This document shows, piece by piece, positions 7,277 to 16,690 of a DNA stretch of 34,437 bases. Every line of letters starts with the position of its first letter. The first letter of the stretch is position 1. The stretch is from Planctomycetota bacterium. Its GTDB lineage: Bacteria > Planctomycetota > UBA8742 > UBA2392. Below the pieces are notes generated by a model that was not told the origin of the DNA, ran no database searches, and was given only the letters and a program-made list of their open reading frames with translations. The stretch spans positions 1 to 34,437 of the forward strand of contig JAGQRE010000028.1 of the NCBI GenBank assembly GCA_020425695.1. Direction: 5' to 3'. A program made the position numbers and the translations under genes.

Positions 7277-10200
7277 TTAGTTCTCCTCGGGTGGAAGGCG
7301 CAGTCGCAGTCTGTTGATGCGGTTGATCAGGTCACCCTCGCGGGAAACCCATTCACCGGATTTCAGCTCAGGCGGCAGGTCCGGATCGCGCAGCCAGAGC
7401 TTCTGCTGATCTGTAAGGATATTCGAAAGCAGCTTGTCTTCCACCAACTTCAGCATTTCTCGCGCCTGTGCCGCACGGTCAGACGCGATGTTTCGCAGGT
7501 TCTGTTTGGAGTACTCGTCCATCTCATCAAGCAGGATCGCAGCTACATCGACCATGCGCTCTTTGGCTTCGATGCCGCGCAGGCAGCGCGGATAGTTCAG
7601 GACGACGGCGCGCAGCTTGACCATGCCCTGCACGTATTGGCCCGAATCAAGGAAGTCGCGGGCGCTCACCATGTACGGCTCGCTCTCGCGTTGCTCAATC
7701 TCGACTTCAAGCGTGAACAGCGACTTGCGGGCTGTGGCGGCGAGCTCTTCAAACTTGGCGGCGCGGTCAATCAGAACGCGCAGGCTTTCGCGGGCGAGTT
7801 CCGCCGACTGGCGAGTGCGCGGCAGCATCTGGTCATTGTTAAGCCCGCGCAGCATCGGCATGGCGTCGCGCTTCCAGCGCTCGCTGTTGGTCTTCAGCTT
7901 GTCGGCTGAGGTGATGGCCTCTTCCATTGCGGCGCGATAGAGCTGTTCGTTGCGCGTAAGCTGCGGGACGTTGATGCCGTCGCGCAACTCAATCAGGCGC
8001 AGGTTGTAGTGCTTGCTGGCGGCGTCGATCGCGCCGGCGGCGATGGCAACTTCCGAGTCATTGTAAAGGAAGTCGCGGAAGATGCTGAGTGCGCGGTCAA
8101 CGCGGTCCATCTGGTCTTCGCCGGGTTGTACGGCGCTGACCAGGCTCACGCGTTCCTGCAGGTCGTCGCGCCCGGTGCCGCGCTTGAAGGTCAGGTCAAG
8201 GTTGCCCGCGCGCAGCAGCGACATTTCGCGCCCACCCGAGTTGCGCAAGGCGGTAACCCGGGGTGCGTCGCCGTCGCCCGCGACAATCAGGTTGCCGCTG
8301 GCGGTGTTGGCGGACAGCAGCTTCTTGAAGTCGTTGCGGCTGCCGCTGAGCCCGAGTTCCATGTTGTACTCAATGGGGCTGCCGTCCGCGGCGTCGAACC
8401 TTACAAGCTCGGCGGGGGCCCAGGCGGGCGTCGCCAGAATATGCAGCGATATGTTGCGAGCGCCTTTGTCGGCGCCGGTGCTACCGGTAGGCGAGACGCT
8501 TGCCATGAGTTGCGCGCCGCCGTCGTTGCTGCCGAGTTCGATACTGAGCGCGAACGGTGCGCCGGCAATGGGGTCAAAGTACACATACTTCACGTACAGC
8601 CGGTTGTCGGAGCTGTTGAATTGAGGTTTCTCGACCAGCGTGTCGAGAATGTCGAGCGGGTCAGTGCGCTGCTGCGACTGGTACATAAGGAAGCGACCGC
8701 CACGGAAGTAGGTGCCGTCACTGCCTTCGAGAGAGAGTTCGCCGCGTGAGTCGAGGCTCCAGGTAAGCCCGCCGTCGACGCCGCGCGTTGTTTCGGGATA
8801 CCAGCTTTCGGCGCTGTCCGCAGCGCTGACCGTGACGTCATCGAAGGCCACGCTGCCCTGCGCGCCCATCATGCCTAGCGCGATAGCAAACTGTTTTGCG
8901 TTGGCGGGTGCGGCTGCAGTGCCCTTCAGCTCTGTCCATTCGCGCAGGCTGGTGCCGGCGGTGATGGGCGTGATCATGATCGGTTCATTCTCGCGCTTGT
9001 GGGCATACCAGAACACCGCGATCTGCGCCGTGCCGAAGCGGTCCGTCGCGGCTTCGCTGTTCAGGGCGTAGGCGCTGACCTCGATGCCCTTGCCCGTGAA
9101 ATCAACACGTTCGCTGACGACATAGCTGGCCTGATTCGCGCCGCCGATGCGCGCGATCTGCATGGCGTACTGCCCGCCGTGTGCGCCTTCGACCAGCGTG
9201 AAGCTGTCGGTGCCGCTGACGATGTACTTCCAGCCGCTTGCGTAGCCGCCCTCATCAACGTCGTCGAAACTGGGGTTGGTGGCAAGCAGCCCGCCGTCGC
9301 GCGAGGGGGGGTAGCTGCCGCCGCCTCCGCCGGTGCTTTGGGCGTCGTCGGAAATCATGGTCCAAGCCGCGAACAGGATGGCCGCGCCGACGGCGATCAC
9401 GACGATGATTTCGATGATTGCAAACAGCCCGCCGCTGCCGCCCTTGTAAGCGACCTGCTGTGTGAGTACCGCGCGCTCTTCGTCTTCTTCATTCAGTGCC
9501 GCTTGTTCGGCGGGCGTCGCGTGGATGGTTGCGGGCTCGCTGGATACTGGCTCATCAAGATCAGCTTCGTCGCCGGCCTGCCCCGGCGGTTGCAGACGCG
9601 CCTGGATATCGGCGCTGGCCATCTCCGGTGCGGTGCGCCCACTGCTGACGGCCTCTTTGCCCTGAAGCTGGAACTTGAACAGTTGCTGTCCCAGCAACAC
9701 CTTCATGCCCGGCTTTAGAACGACAGGCCCTTCAATCTTCTGCCCGTTGACCACAACGCCGTTGGTGCTGCCGAGGTCTTCGAGCACATAGTTGCCGCCG
9801 TCGCGGATGATGTGCGCGTGGTGTCCGCTGGCCTTGCCGTCATGTTCGAGGCAGAGCTGGTTATCGTGCTTGCGCCCGATCTTAAACGGGTCGTGGGTCA
9901 GCGGATGAATCTTGTCGAGCAGTGTGCCCTTCACCAGTACCAGCGCCGCCGGTGCCACTACGGTGCGTGTGCTGTCCTGCTTTTCGGGTGTCGGTTTGGC
10001 TACACTATCGTCGGCCAGATCAAGTTCCTGTGTGCCACGGGTAGACTGCACGCCGGCCATGACGGTGTTGGCGCCCGGTCCGCTGACGTCTTCAAACAGG
10101 ATGTCGCATGCGCCAATCGTGATGACGTCGCCGGGTTTGACCAGTGACTCACGTACGCGGCGTCCATTAAGGAAGGTGCCGTTCTGGCTTTCGAGGTCTA

Positions 10201-10363
10201 CGACAGACCAGCCGTCTTCGCGCGGCTCAAAGCGGCAGTGGGCGCGCGACAGGCGGTTGTCTTTGACGACAACATTGGAATGCGACGCGGACCGCCCCAG
10301 CGTGACGGCTTCTGTCAGCTCGATTGCGGGTGATTCGTTGTTTTTAAAAACGATTCGGGGCAT
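7277..10363 (-). CDS. Double-FHA membrane protein with extracytoplasmic CBM-like region
   Basis: 1028 residues and first gene of the operon. FHA domain 1 spans about residues 5-95 (GRS at 23, SRAH at 39, NGTFLNG at 61). FHA domain 2 spans about 142-235 (GRK near 163, GHHAH near 180, STNGVVVNG near 199). FHA domains bind phosphothreonine peptides, and the key Gly-Arg, Ser/His and Asn residues are largely kept. An acidic linker leads to one transmembrane helix at about 314-337. Outside, residues about 359-514 resemble a carbohydrate-binding or galactose-binding-like jelly roll, with the common NPSF opening and VAFDDVTV ending. The rest is a beta-rich then helical region I cannot name. It may couple cytoplasmic Thr phosphorylation to the secretion platform. 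No kinase or phosphatase gene is in the window. Confidence 0.85.
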   Translation of the reverse strand: MPRIVFKNNESPAIELTEAVTLGRSASHSNVVVKDNRLSRAHCRFEPREDGWSVVDLESQNGTFLNGRRVRESLVKPGDVITIGACDILFEDVSGPGANTVMAGVQSTRGTQELDLADDSVAKPTPEKQDSTRTVVAPAALVLVKGTLLDKIHPLTHDPFKIGRKHDNQLCLEHDGKASGHHAHIIRDGGNYVLEDLGSTNGVVVNGQKIEGPVVLKPGMKVLLGQQLFKFQLQGKEAVSSGRTAPEMASADIQARLQPPGQAGDEADLDEPVSSEPATIHATPAEQAALNEEDEERAVLTQQVAYKGGSGGLFAIIEIIVVIAVGAAILFAAWTMISDDAQSTGGGGGSYPPSRDGGLLATNPSFDDVDEGGYASGWKYIVSGTDSFTLVEGAHGGQYAMQIARIGGANQASYVVSERVDFTGKGIEVSAYALNSEAATDRFGTAQIAVFWYAHKRENEPIMITPITAGTSLREWTELKGTAAAPANAKQFAIALGMMGAQGSVAFDDVTVSAADSAESWYPETTRGVDGGLTWSLDSRGELSLEGSDGTYFRGGRFLMYQSQQRTDPLDILDTLVEKPQFNSSDNRLYVKYVYFDPIAGAPFALSIELGSNDGGAQLMASVSPTGSTGADKGARNISLHILATPAWAPAELVRFDAADGSPIEYNMELGLSGSRNDFKKLLSANTASGNLIVAGDGDAPRVTALRNSGGREMSLLRAGNLDLTFKRGTGRDDLQERVSLVSAVQPGEDQMDRVDRALSIFRDFLYNDSEVAIAAGAIDAASKHYNLRLIELRDGINVPQLTRNEQLYRAAMEEAITSADKLKTNSERWKRDAMPMLRGLNNDQMLPRTRQSAELARESLRVLIDRAAKFEELAATARKSLFTLEVEIEQRESEPYMVSARDFLDSGQYVQGMVKLRAVVLNYPRCLRGIEAKERMVDVAAILLDEMDEYSKQNLRNIASDRAAQAREMLKLVEDKLLSNILTDQQKLWLRDPDLPPELKSGEWVSREGDLINRINRLRLRLPPEEN

Positions 10364-10414
10364 AGCGCAGAGCCGGACTGCGACTGGTCAAAGCTGCTGG
10401 GGGTGTTTCGCGCA

Positions 10415-10443
10415 AGTCTACGCGTAAATCCATATTGTGACAA
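10415..10443 (-). promoter_or_regulatory. Predicted sigma70-type promoter of the secretion operon
   Basis: On the minus strand TTGTCA (10443-10438) is followed by a 17-base spacer and TAGACT (10420-10415), five and four matches to the -35 and -10 consensus. Transcription would start near 10408, giving a leader of about 45 bases before the FHA gene. The site lies in the 200-base gap between this operon and the divergent serine hydrolase gene. The call rests on consensus only. Confidence 0.5.
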
Positions 10444-10563
10444 GGATGGCGGGCCATCCCCGTTTACCGGACGCGCGTAGACAACGGGCATCTAACCCGA
10501 TCCGCGAAAGCAGGTTGCGACATTTTATCGCCTTCAGTCGCGACGCTTGTTCGTAGGAGAGGC

Positions 10564-11706
10564 ATGAGAACAACGACTGCACTGCTGTGTCTGATTCTGC
10601 TGGTTGTGCCCGCGCTGGCAGGCGAAAAGGCCGACAAACGCAAGGCCGAGAAAGCCCGCAAAGAGCGTCAGGACGCCCTTGAGGACGCACGAAAAGCGCG
10701 CAAGAAACGCGCGAAAGCCAACAAAAAGACGAACGAAGAACTGGGCGAGAAGCTCAACGAGGTGATGAAGTCGTTTACGGACTTCAGCGGCGCCGTCCTG
10801 GTCGTCAAGGACGGCATGAAGATCCTTGAGCAAGGCTACGGTTTGGCGGACCGCGACAACGAACGCGCAAATGCCGCGGACACGCTGTTTGACCTCGGCT
10901 CGCTCAGCAAACAGTTCACGGCGGCGGCGGCGCTGAAACTGGAAACCGAAGGCAAGCTGAGTACCGACGACAAGCTGTCGAAGTTCTGGTCAGATCTGCC
11001 CGAAGACAAGCGCGAGATCACCGTTCACCAGTTGCTTACCCATACAGGCGGGCTCGCGCGCAAGTACGACTTCGGCGACGTCGACTCACGAGATCGCGAC
11101 GCCGTAGTCAGGCAACTGCTGAAAACGCCCCTCGCCCATGAACCGGGCAGCGCTTTTGAGTACAGCAATTCGGATTACTTCATTCTGGCGGCGATCATCG
11201 ACAAGCAGACGCCGAAGGGCTTCGACGAATACCTGCGCGAGAGCATCTTCAAACCCGCAGAGTTGAAAAGTACAGGGCTTACGGGCGACGAATCGCTGGA
11301 CCGCAAGAAGGCCGCAGCCCGGTATGCCAACGGAGAGCAACGGGGTACGAGCGTTGACTACGGCTGGCACTGGGGCTTTCGCGGCGCGACCGGTGTGATC
11401 AGTACAGTCGGCGACCTGTGGCTCTGGACACTGGCCCTTGAGGATGAAGAAGTGCTGAATTTCGAGGCCAAAGAGAAACTCTGGAAAGTCGAGAAGAAGG
11501 ACTATGCCTGCGGCTGGGAGATCTTGAAGTCGCCGCGTGACACCAGAAAGATACACCACAGCGGCGCGGCCTTCGGGGCGCTGGCGTGGTATGCGTGGTA
11601 CCCGGAAGACGATGTCATGATCGCCGTGCTGCTGAACGACGCGTCGGACACGCAGTTGCACTTCCGGGTCGCCGATGCGCTGGAAGCGGCGGCTGTCAGC
11701 AAGTAG
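10564..11706 (+). CDS. Exported serine hydrolase, class C beta-lactamase/penicillin-binding fold
   Basis: 380 residues with a signal peptide (1-20, ending ALAG). A very Lys/Glu/Arg-rich helical segment follows at about 21-70, then a beta-lactamase-family serine hydrolase domain. The nucleophile motif SxxK is S113-L-S-K116, the second motif YxN is Y200-S-N202, and a late HSG (in place of KTG) lies near the C-terminal strand, followed by a beta-hairpin typical of the fold. HTGG near 160 is also typical of the family. Members include esterases, D-aminopeptidases and peptidoglycan-directed enzymes; substrate cannot be told from sequence. AGGAG sits five bases before the ATG. The charged segment may be a linker or envelope-binding region. 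It is transcribed divergently from the secretion operon. Confidence 0.88.
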   Translation: MRTTTALLCLILLVVPALAGEKADKRKAEKARKERQDALEDARKARKKRAKANKKTNEELGEKLNEVMKSFTDFSGAVLVVKDGMKILEQGYGLADRDNERANAADTLFDLGSLSKQFTAAAALKLETEGKLSTDDKLSKFWSDLPEDKREITVHQLLTHTGGLARKYDFGDVDSRDRDAVVRQLLKTPLAHEPGSAFEYSNSDYFILAAIIDKQTPKGFDEYLRESIFKPAELKSTGLTGDESLDRKKAAARYANGEQRGTSVDYGWHWGFRGATGVISTVGDLWLWTLALEDEEVLNFEAKEKLWKVEKKDYACGWEILKSPRDTRKIHHSGAAFGALAWYAWYPEDDVMIAVLLNDASDTQLHFRVADALEAAAVSK

Positions 11707-11748
11707 CACGACCGAGTCTGCCCGCTAGACTGGTTGCCGGTGACCGGC

Positions 11749-12915
11749 ATGGACTACCGCAAGCACAGGCCCTGGATTCTATCGTTCGCAGCGATTGCGT
11801 TTGTGATCGTGGCGTTCTGGTACGCCCGCCCGGTCGAGGCCCCCAGCCACAAGCAGCCAACAAACACGCCCGCGCCGAAAACGAACAATGACAACACACC
11901 ACCGACCATCAGCCCGGCACCGGGTAACGATGATGTGGGGAGTGTCAAACAGCCGGGTCCCTCGGATCATGTCGAAGCTGAGAGCCTGGACTCGCAAGAG
12001 ATTCCCGAGGCGGCGGACAAGCCGAAGTACAGCGATCTGTCCAACGAAAACTTGGTTGGACGGATCAACGCTGGTATCGATGAAAGCGACTATGGCTTGG
12101 TTCGATCTGCCTTTACGGAACTCCAAGGCAGGGGTGATGATGGGATTGTGCAGGCGCTGGCGCTCTGCCAGGTGTTTATTGAGAAGTATGGCTATGGGGA
12201 GTTGGTCGAAGGTTCGGACTTTTCGTCGTGGGGTGGCGCTGAAGCCTATTTGGCGATGTTCTCTCCGAAACTGATACGTTACGGCTTACTGGAAGGCGAC
12301 AATAGTTTGGCGGCGATGGCTTTCGGTCAGGAGCTTTGGCGCTGTCCGGGGTTCGCCGATGCCGACCGTATTGAGTTGGCCGGCGAAGTCCTGAACCGGA
12401 ACGAGGCCCGCGACCAAGCGGCAGTGATTAAGCACACGGCCGCGTATTCATTGATGCACCTGCCCTCATCGGAGTCCGCGTCGTGGGCTCGCAAGTTTCT
12501 TGAAACAAAACCGAACGAGGACTACTGGCAAGTCCGGCACAGTTGCGTATGGATTCTTGCGCGCTCGGGCAATGAGGAAGACTGGTCTTTCATTGCCGAG
12601 GTTGCACGAAAGGACCCCAATCCCCGTGTCCGGGACACTGCCCAGTTTCATCTAAAGGCTCGAGACGTAACAACTCCTGGCCTCTACGTAATGGCCCTGG
12701 ACCCAGATGGCAGCGCGGCTGCAGCCGGGGTGAAAGTTGGGGATACGGTGCAGTCGGCTGGTGGCAAACCTGTTGAGTGGACGGAGGACTTGAGCGGCCT
12801 CGAAACGCCCATCGGGCTGGTCTTGATCCGTGATGGCCGGACGATTGAGGTAACGATTGATGCCCCCGGCCACGGAATTTCGGGGATGCACGTGCCACCG
12901 GCATTCTACAGATAA
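11749..12915 (+). CDS. Membrane-anchored HEAT-like/PDZ protein
   Basis: 388 residues from the ATG at 11749; earlier in-frame TTG and GTG codons at 11734 and 11740 are possible but less likely. One N-terminal transmembrane segment (about residues 9-25) is followed by a Pro/Thr/Asn-rich linker, a helical middle region, a HEAT-like stretch near 255-305 (for example WQVRHSCVWILARSGNEEDW) and a C-terminal PDZ-like domain at about 310-380 (YVMALDPDGSAAAAGVKVGD and later GLVLIRDGR). PDZ domains bind C-terminal or extended peptides, so a scaffold or substrate-sensing role outside the membrane is possible. No catalytic residues are seen. Codon use is slightly less GC-rich in the middle than in the neighbours. 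It begins about 40 nt after the hydrolase stop and may be co-transcribed. Confidence 0.78.
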   Translation: MDYRKHRPWILSFAAIAFVIVAFWYARPVEAPSHKQPTNTPAPKTNNDNTPPTISPAPGNDDVGSVKQPGPSDHVEAESLDSQEIPEAADKPKYSDLSNENLVGRINAGIDESDYGLVRSAFTELQGRGDDGIVQALALCQVFIEKYGYGELVEGSDFSSWGGAEAYLAMFSPKLIRYGLLEGDNSLAAMAFGQELWRCPGFADADRIELAGEVLNRNEARDQAAVIKHTAAYSLMHLPSSESASWARKFLETKPNEDYWQVRHSCVWILARSGNEEDWSFIAEVARKDPNPRVRDTAQFHLKARDVTTPGLYVMALDPDGSAAAAGVKVGDTVQSAGGKPVEWTEDLSGLETPIGLVLIRDGRTIEVTIDAPGHGISGMHVPPAFYR

Positions 12916-12951
12916 GGGCTGTTGTTCCGGCCGGGATTGATATGAAAAGAC

Positions 12952-12975
12952 CAGGGCCGGCGTTTGCCGGCCCTG
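12952..12975. terminator. Bidirectional hairpin terminator between convergent genes
   Basis: A perfect 10-bp stem (CAGGGCCGGC / GCCGGCCCTG) with loop GTTT lies between the PDZ protein gene and the convergent icd gene. On the minus strand it is followed by GTCTTTTC, a short U-rich tract, so it should terminate icd best. The plus-strand side lacks a U run. Confidence 0.75.
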
Positions 12976-12999
12976 TGTGATGGCTTTGATGTTGCACCC

Positions 13000-14274
13000 C
13001 TACATGCGGGCGATGATGGCGTCGCCGAACTCTGCTGTACCCAGCTTGGTGGCGCCTTCGATCTGGCGCTCGAGGTCGTAGGTCACCTGCTTGTCTGTGA
13101 TCGCGGCCTGTAGACCCTTGAGAATCAGGTCGCGGGCTTCGTCCCAGCCCATGAACTCGAACATCATCACGCCTGAGTTGATCACGGCGCTCGGGTTGAT
13201 CACGTTCTTGTCGGCGTACTTCGGCGCTGTGCCGTGTGTGGCTTCGAAGATCGCGGCGTTGTCGCCGATGTTCGCGCCCGGGGCCAGACCCAGACCGCCG
13301 ACCTGTGCTGCCGCCGCGTCGGACAGGTAGTCGCCGTTCAGGTTCATTGTGCAGAGCACGCTGTATTCGGCCGGGCGCAGCAGAATCTGCTGGAAGACGC
13401 TGTCGGCGATGCGGTCCTTGATGACGATCTTGCCCTCGGGGACCTTGCCGTCGTGCTTTTCCCATTGCTCGTCTTCGGTGATGACGTGGTCGCGGAACTC
13501 CGTCGTCGCGAGCTCGTAGCACCAGTCACGGAAGGCGCCTTCCGTGTACTTCATGATGTTGCCCTTGTGCACAATCGTCACGCTGGGCAGTTTGTGTTTG
13601 ATGGCATAGCGGACCGCGCGGCGCATGTGGCGCTGGCTGCGGAACTTGCTGACCGGCTTGATGCCGACGCCGCTGGCCTCAAGGATTTTCTTGCCCTTGG
13701 TGGCCGGGTCCTGGCTAAGCATGTCGTTCAGGAAGCCGATGACCTTCTTGGCTTCCGGGGTTTCCGCGCGCCATTCAACACCTGAGTACACGTCTTCGGT
13801 GTTCTCGCGGAAGATCACGATGTTGACGTCTTCCGGCTTCTTCATCGGGCTGGGTACGCCGTTGAAGTATCGCACCGGGCGCACGCATGAGTACAGGTCA
13901 TGAATCTGGCGCAGGGCTACGTTCAGGCTGCGAATGCCGCCGCCGACGGGCGTGGTAAGAGGGCCTTTGATCGCGACGCCGTAGTGCTTGATGGCCTCGT
14001 TGGTGTCGTCGGGCAGCCAGGTGCCGTACTTGTCGTTGGCCTTTTCGCCGGCGTAGACTTCAAACCACTGAATCTTGCGCTTGCCGCCGTAGGCTTTTTC
14101 CACGGCCGCATCGAACACGCGCACGGAAGCCTTCCAGATATCGCGCCCGATGCCGTCGCCTTCAATAAAGGGGACGATGGGTGAATCGGGAACGACCGGT
14201 TCGCCGTCCTTGAAGGTAATCCGTTCGCCCTCGGCCGGCGCCTTGAGGTCTTTAAACTTCGGTGCGTCTGTCAT
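13000..14274 (-). CDS. icd: Isocitrate dehydrogenase, NADP-dependent
   Basis: 424 residues, the same length class as E. coli Icd, and closely similar along its whole length. It oxidises isocitrate to 2-oxoglutarate with NADP+ in the TCA cycle. Visible hallmarks are the substrate loop [13 protein letters not shown] with Ser116 (the Ser phosphorylated by AceK in E. coli), [35 protein letters not shown] and the coenzyme region GTAPKYA. Lys352-Tyr353 and Tyr399/Arg403 occupy the positions that set NADP specificity in the E. coli enzyme. A GAGGG lies about eight bases before the ATG. It sits upstream of no obvious partner; a hairpin terminator follows it. No aceK gene is seen here. Confidence 0.97.
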   Translation of the reverse strand: MTDAPKFKDLKAPAEGERITFKDGEPVVPDSPIVPFIEGDGIGRDIWKASVRVFDAAVEKAYGGKRKIQWFEVYAGEKANDKYGTWLPDDTNEAIKHYGVAIKGPLTTPVGGGIRSLNVALRQIHDLYSCVRPVRYFNGVPSPMKKPEDVNIVIFRENTEDVYSGVEWRAETPEAKKVIGFLNDMLSQDPATKGKKILEASGVGIKPVSKFRSQRHMRRAVRYAIKHKLPSVTIVHKGNIMKYTEGAFRDWCYELATTEFRDHVITEDEQWEKHDGKVPEGKIVIKDRIADSVFQQILLRPAEYSVLCTMNLNGDYLSDAAAAQVGGLGLAPGANIGDNAAIFEATHGTAPKYADKNVINPSAVINSGVMMFEFMGWDEARDLILKGLQAAITDKQVTYDLERQIEGATKLGTAEFGDAIIARM

Positions 14275-14389
14275 AGCGTGCCCTCACGTCTCAAAGTTAG
14301 CGGACGGGCATACTAGAGGCGAAGGTCACCGGGTCAACGAGCGGTTTGCAGCAGAATCAAACCCGGACGGTAGTCACAGCCTGGGTGCG

Positions 14390-16690
14390 TCATTTCACTT
14401 TGCGTAACTCGGCGGCGAGGCGGGCGGAGTTGGCGGCTACGCTCAGGTCGCTGAAGACCATGGCCAGTGCGGCGTAGCTGGGCGGCAGGAAGATGCCGGC
14501 CCAGACCATGGCACCGGCTGCGAGCGGGATTCCGATGGCGTTGTAGCACAGGCTGAGGAACAGGTTCTGGCGGATCGCGCGCAGGCTGCGTTTGCCGAAC
14601 TCGATGGCGAGCGGCAGGTCGGTCAGGCGCCCTGACATCAGCACCATGTCGCCGGTTTCCTTGGCGACGTCGCTGCCGCCGCCGATGGCTACACCGATGT
14701 CGGCACGTGCAAGCGCCGGTGCGTCGTTGATGCCGTCACCGACCATGGCGACTATATGGAAGTCTTTCAGGCGGTCGATCAGCATCAGCTTGCTTTCGGG
14801 GCTGACGCCTGCGTGGTAGTCCTCAATGCCGAGCGCCGTGGCAACACGCAGCGCAGCGGCCTCGTGGTCGCCCGTGATCAGCACCGTCTTGGCCCCAGCG
14901 GCGCTCAGTTGCGCGATCACCTGCTTCGCGTCTTCGCGGATGACGTCAGCGAAGCCGAACGCGGCCAGCACCTTGCCGTCCTGTGCAAGCAGGCTGACGC
15001 TGTCACCCTTGTCTCGCATGGCGCTGGCTTTGGCCGCAAGTTCGTCGGGTACACCGACGTCGTTGTCGCGCAACAGCGCCTCGGTGCCGAACAGATACTT
15101 GTGCCCGTCGGCTTCAGCCACCAGACCACGACCGGCAAACTCAGTTGACTTGGGTGCAGTGTCTTTAAGTGGCACAGGCATTCCTGCCTGTGGGGCTGAG
15201 CTTTGCGAAGCCCGATCCGTCGCACCAACTGCGCCTCGCCCGACAGGATTGTCGGGCCCACCCGCCTGTCTCTGCAGCCATTCCCCCGCGGCTTTGGTGA
15301 AGGGGTGCTGTGATGCACGGGCGACAACGGCGACAGCGCCCAGCACGTCAGCTTCTTCCACGCCGTCTGCGAACTCAACGCCCTCAACGCTTGGCTTGCC
15401 CTGCGTCAGTGTGCCGGTTTTGTCGAACGCAAAGACGGTCGCATGCGAAATGCGTTCAAGCGCTGCGCCGTTTTTAACCAGTATGTTGCGCTTCAAGGCC
15501 GCGCCGCTGCCGATCATCACCGCCGCTGGCACGGCAATGCCTAGCGCACACGGGCAAGCGATCACCAACACGGCAATGGCCTGGGTGGCTGCGCGCCCGA
15601 AGCCGGATCCCGTCAGCAGCCAGATGCCCATCGTGACGACGGCGATGCTGACGACAATCGGGACGAACCAGTTGCTGACCCTGTCGGCAAAACGCTGGAT
15701 CGGCGCCTTGGTCCGCTGCGCTTCTTCCACCAGTTTGACAATGTTCGCCAGTGCGGTGTCGCGACCGACGGCCGTGGCTTTGATCTCAAGCGTCCCGTTG
15801 GTGGCGATGGTGCCGGTGCGAACCGTGTCGCCGACTTTGCGGGCGACCGGCACAGGCTCGCCGGTCAGCATGGCTTCGTCCACGTCGCTTTCGCCGCCCA
15901 CGACCTCGCCGTCTACCGGTATGCGTCCGCCTGCGTTGACGACACAGATGTCGCCCTGCTCTACTTCGTTGGCGTCAATTTCGACCGTCTCGCCATCTCG
16001 TCTTAGGCGGGCGTTCTCTGGGGCGAGTTGCAGCAGGCTGCGCAGCGCGCCGAGTGCGTTGCCGCGTGCCTTGGCCTCGACGTATTTTCCCAGACGCAGG
16101 AACACAACAAGCAGCGTCGCGGCCTCAAAGTATATGTGCTTGTTCAACCCGGGCGGCAGGTGCCAGCCAAAGATCACGACGCCAGCGCCAAACAGCAGCC
16201 CGCTGGCCATGCCGATGCTGACCAGCACGTCCATGCCGAGATTGCGTGTGCGCAACCCGGCGACGGCGCCCTTGTAGAAGTCAAAGCCGACGGTCGCCTG
16301 AATCGTTACGGCAAGCGCCAATGCTGCCCAGTCCCAGCCGCGCCCCATCAGCCCCAGCCAGTGCGGCAGCATCACCGGCAATACCAGCACGACACCTGCG
16401 ATCAACAGCAGCAGGTTGCGGCGTTGCTCTTTCTTTGCGTGCTCAGCCGGGTCGCGTCTTTCTGCTTCTTCTTCTTTAACCAGCGTGTAGCCGCCCTTGC
16501 GCACAGCTGGGTCGAGTTGCTCAAACGACGGCTTGGGGCCGGTGAATTCAACGGTCACGCTGCCGGAAGCGAAGTCGGCCTGGGCCTGCGAGATACCGGC
16601 GACACCGGTCAATGTGCGCTCGACGGCCTTGGCGCAGTGGGCGCAAGTCATGCCGTCGATCTTGAGGTTCAGTTTTTGTGCTGTTGCCAT
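14390..16690 (-). CDS. copA: Cu+-exporting P1B-type ATPase with in-frame repeat insertion
   Basis: 766 residues. One N-terminal heavy-metal-binding domain has MTCAHC (Cys16, Cys19). The membrane core follows, with actuator TGE, the ion-channel CPC (within CPCALGIAVP), the phosphorylation site DKTGTLTQ, the nucleotide-domain SQHPF and the hinge GDGINDAP. Late helices carry CYN and MVFS, matching the YN and MxxS signatures of the Cu+ group, so copper export is the likely function. Residues about 477-508, in the nucleotide-binding domain between SQHPF and the EFAGRGL segment, are encoded by repeat element B and are Pro/Ser/Ala-rich. The reading frame is kept. No CopZ chaperone or copper regulator gene is adjacent. 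It is divergent from the S41-like gene. Confidence 0.93.
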   Translation of the reverse strand: MATAQKLNLKIDGMTCAHCAKAVERTLTGVAGISQAQADFASGSVTVEFTGPKPSFEQLDPAVRKGGYTLVKEEEAERRDPAEHAKKEQRRNLLLLIAGVVLVLPVMLPHWLGLMGRGWDWAALALAVTIQATVGFDFYKGAVAGLRTRNLGMDVLVSIGMASGLLFGAGVVIFGWHLPPGLNKHIYFEAATLLVVFLRLGKYVEAKARGNALGALRSLLQLAPENARLRRDGETVEIDANEVEQGDICVVNAGGRIPVDGEVVGGESDVDEAMLTGEPVPVARKVGDTVRTGTIATNGTLEIKATAVGRDTALANIVKLVEEAQRTKAPIQRFADRVSNWFVPIVVSIAVVTMGIWLLTGSGFGRAATQAIAVLVIACPCALGIAVPAAVMIGSGAALKRNILVKNGAALERISHATVFAFDKTGTLTQGKPSVEGVEFADGVEEADVLGAVAVVARASQHPFTKAAGEWLQRQAGGPDNPVGRGAVGATDRASQSSAPQAGMPVPLKDTAPKSTEFAGRGLVAEADGHKYLFGTEALLRDNDVGVPDELAAKASAMRDKGDSVSLLAQDGKVLAAFGFADVIREDAKQVIAQLSAAGAKTVLITGDHEAAALRVATALGIEDYHAGVSPESKLMLIDRLKDFHIVAMVGDGINDAPALARADIGVAIGGGSDVAKETGDMVLMSGRLTDLPLAIEFGKRSLRAIRQNLFLSLCYNAIGIPLAAGAMVWAGIFLPPSYAALAMVFSDLSVAANSARLAAELRKVK
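15169..15261. repeat. REPIN-like element B inside copA
   Basis: 93 nt within the copA coding region. The left end is GTGG then an 8-bp hairpin (CACAGGCA / TGCCTGTG, loop TTCC). The right end, read on the opposite strand, is GTGG then an 8-bp hairpin (GCCCGACA / TGTCGGGC, loop ATCC). It is the same design as elements at 360-455 and 27933-28028. Compared with element A, the left stem differs by an A-T pair replaced by G-C, so pairing is preserved. Its length is a multiple of three and it contains no stop in the copA frame. Confidence 0.75.
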
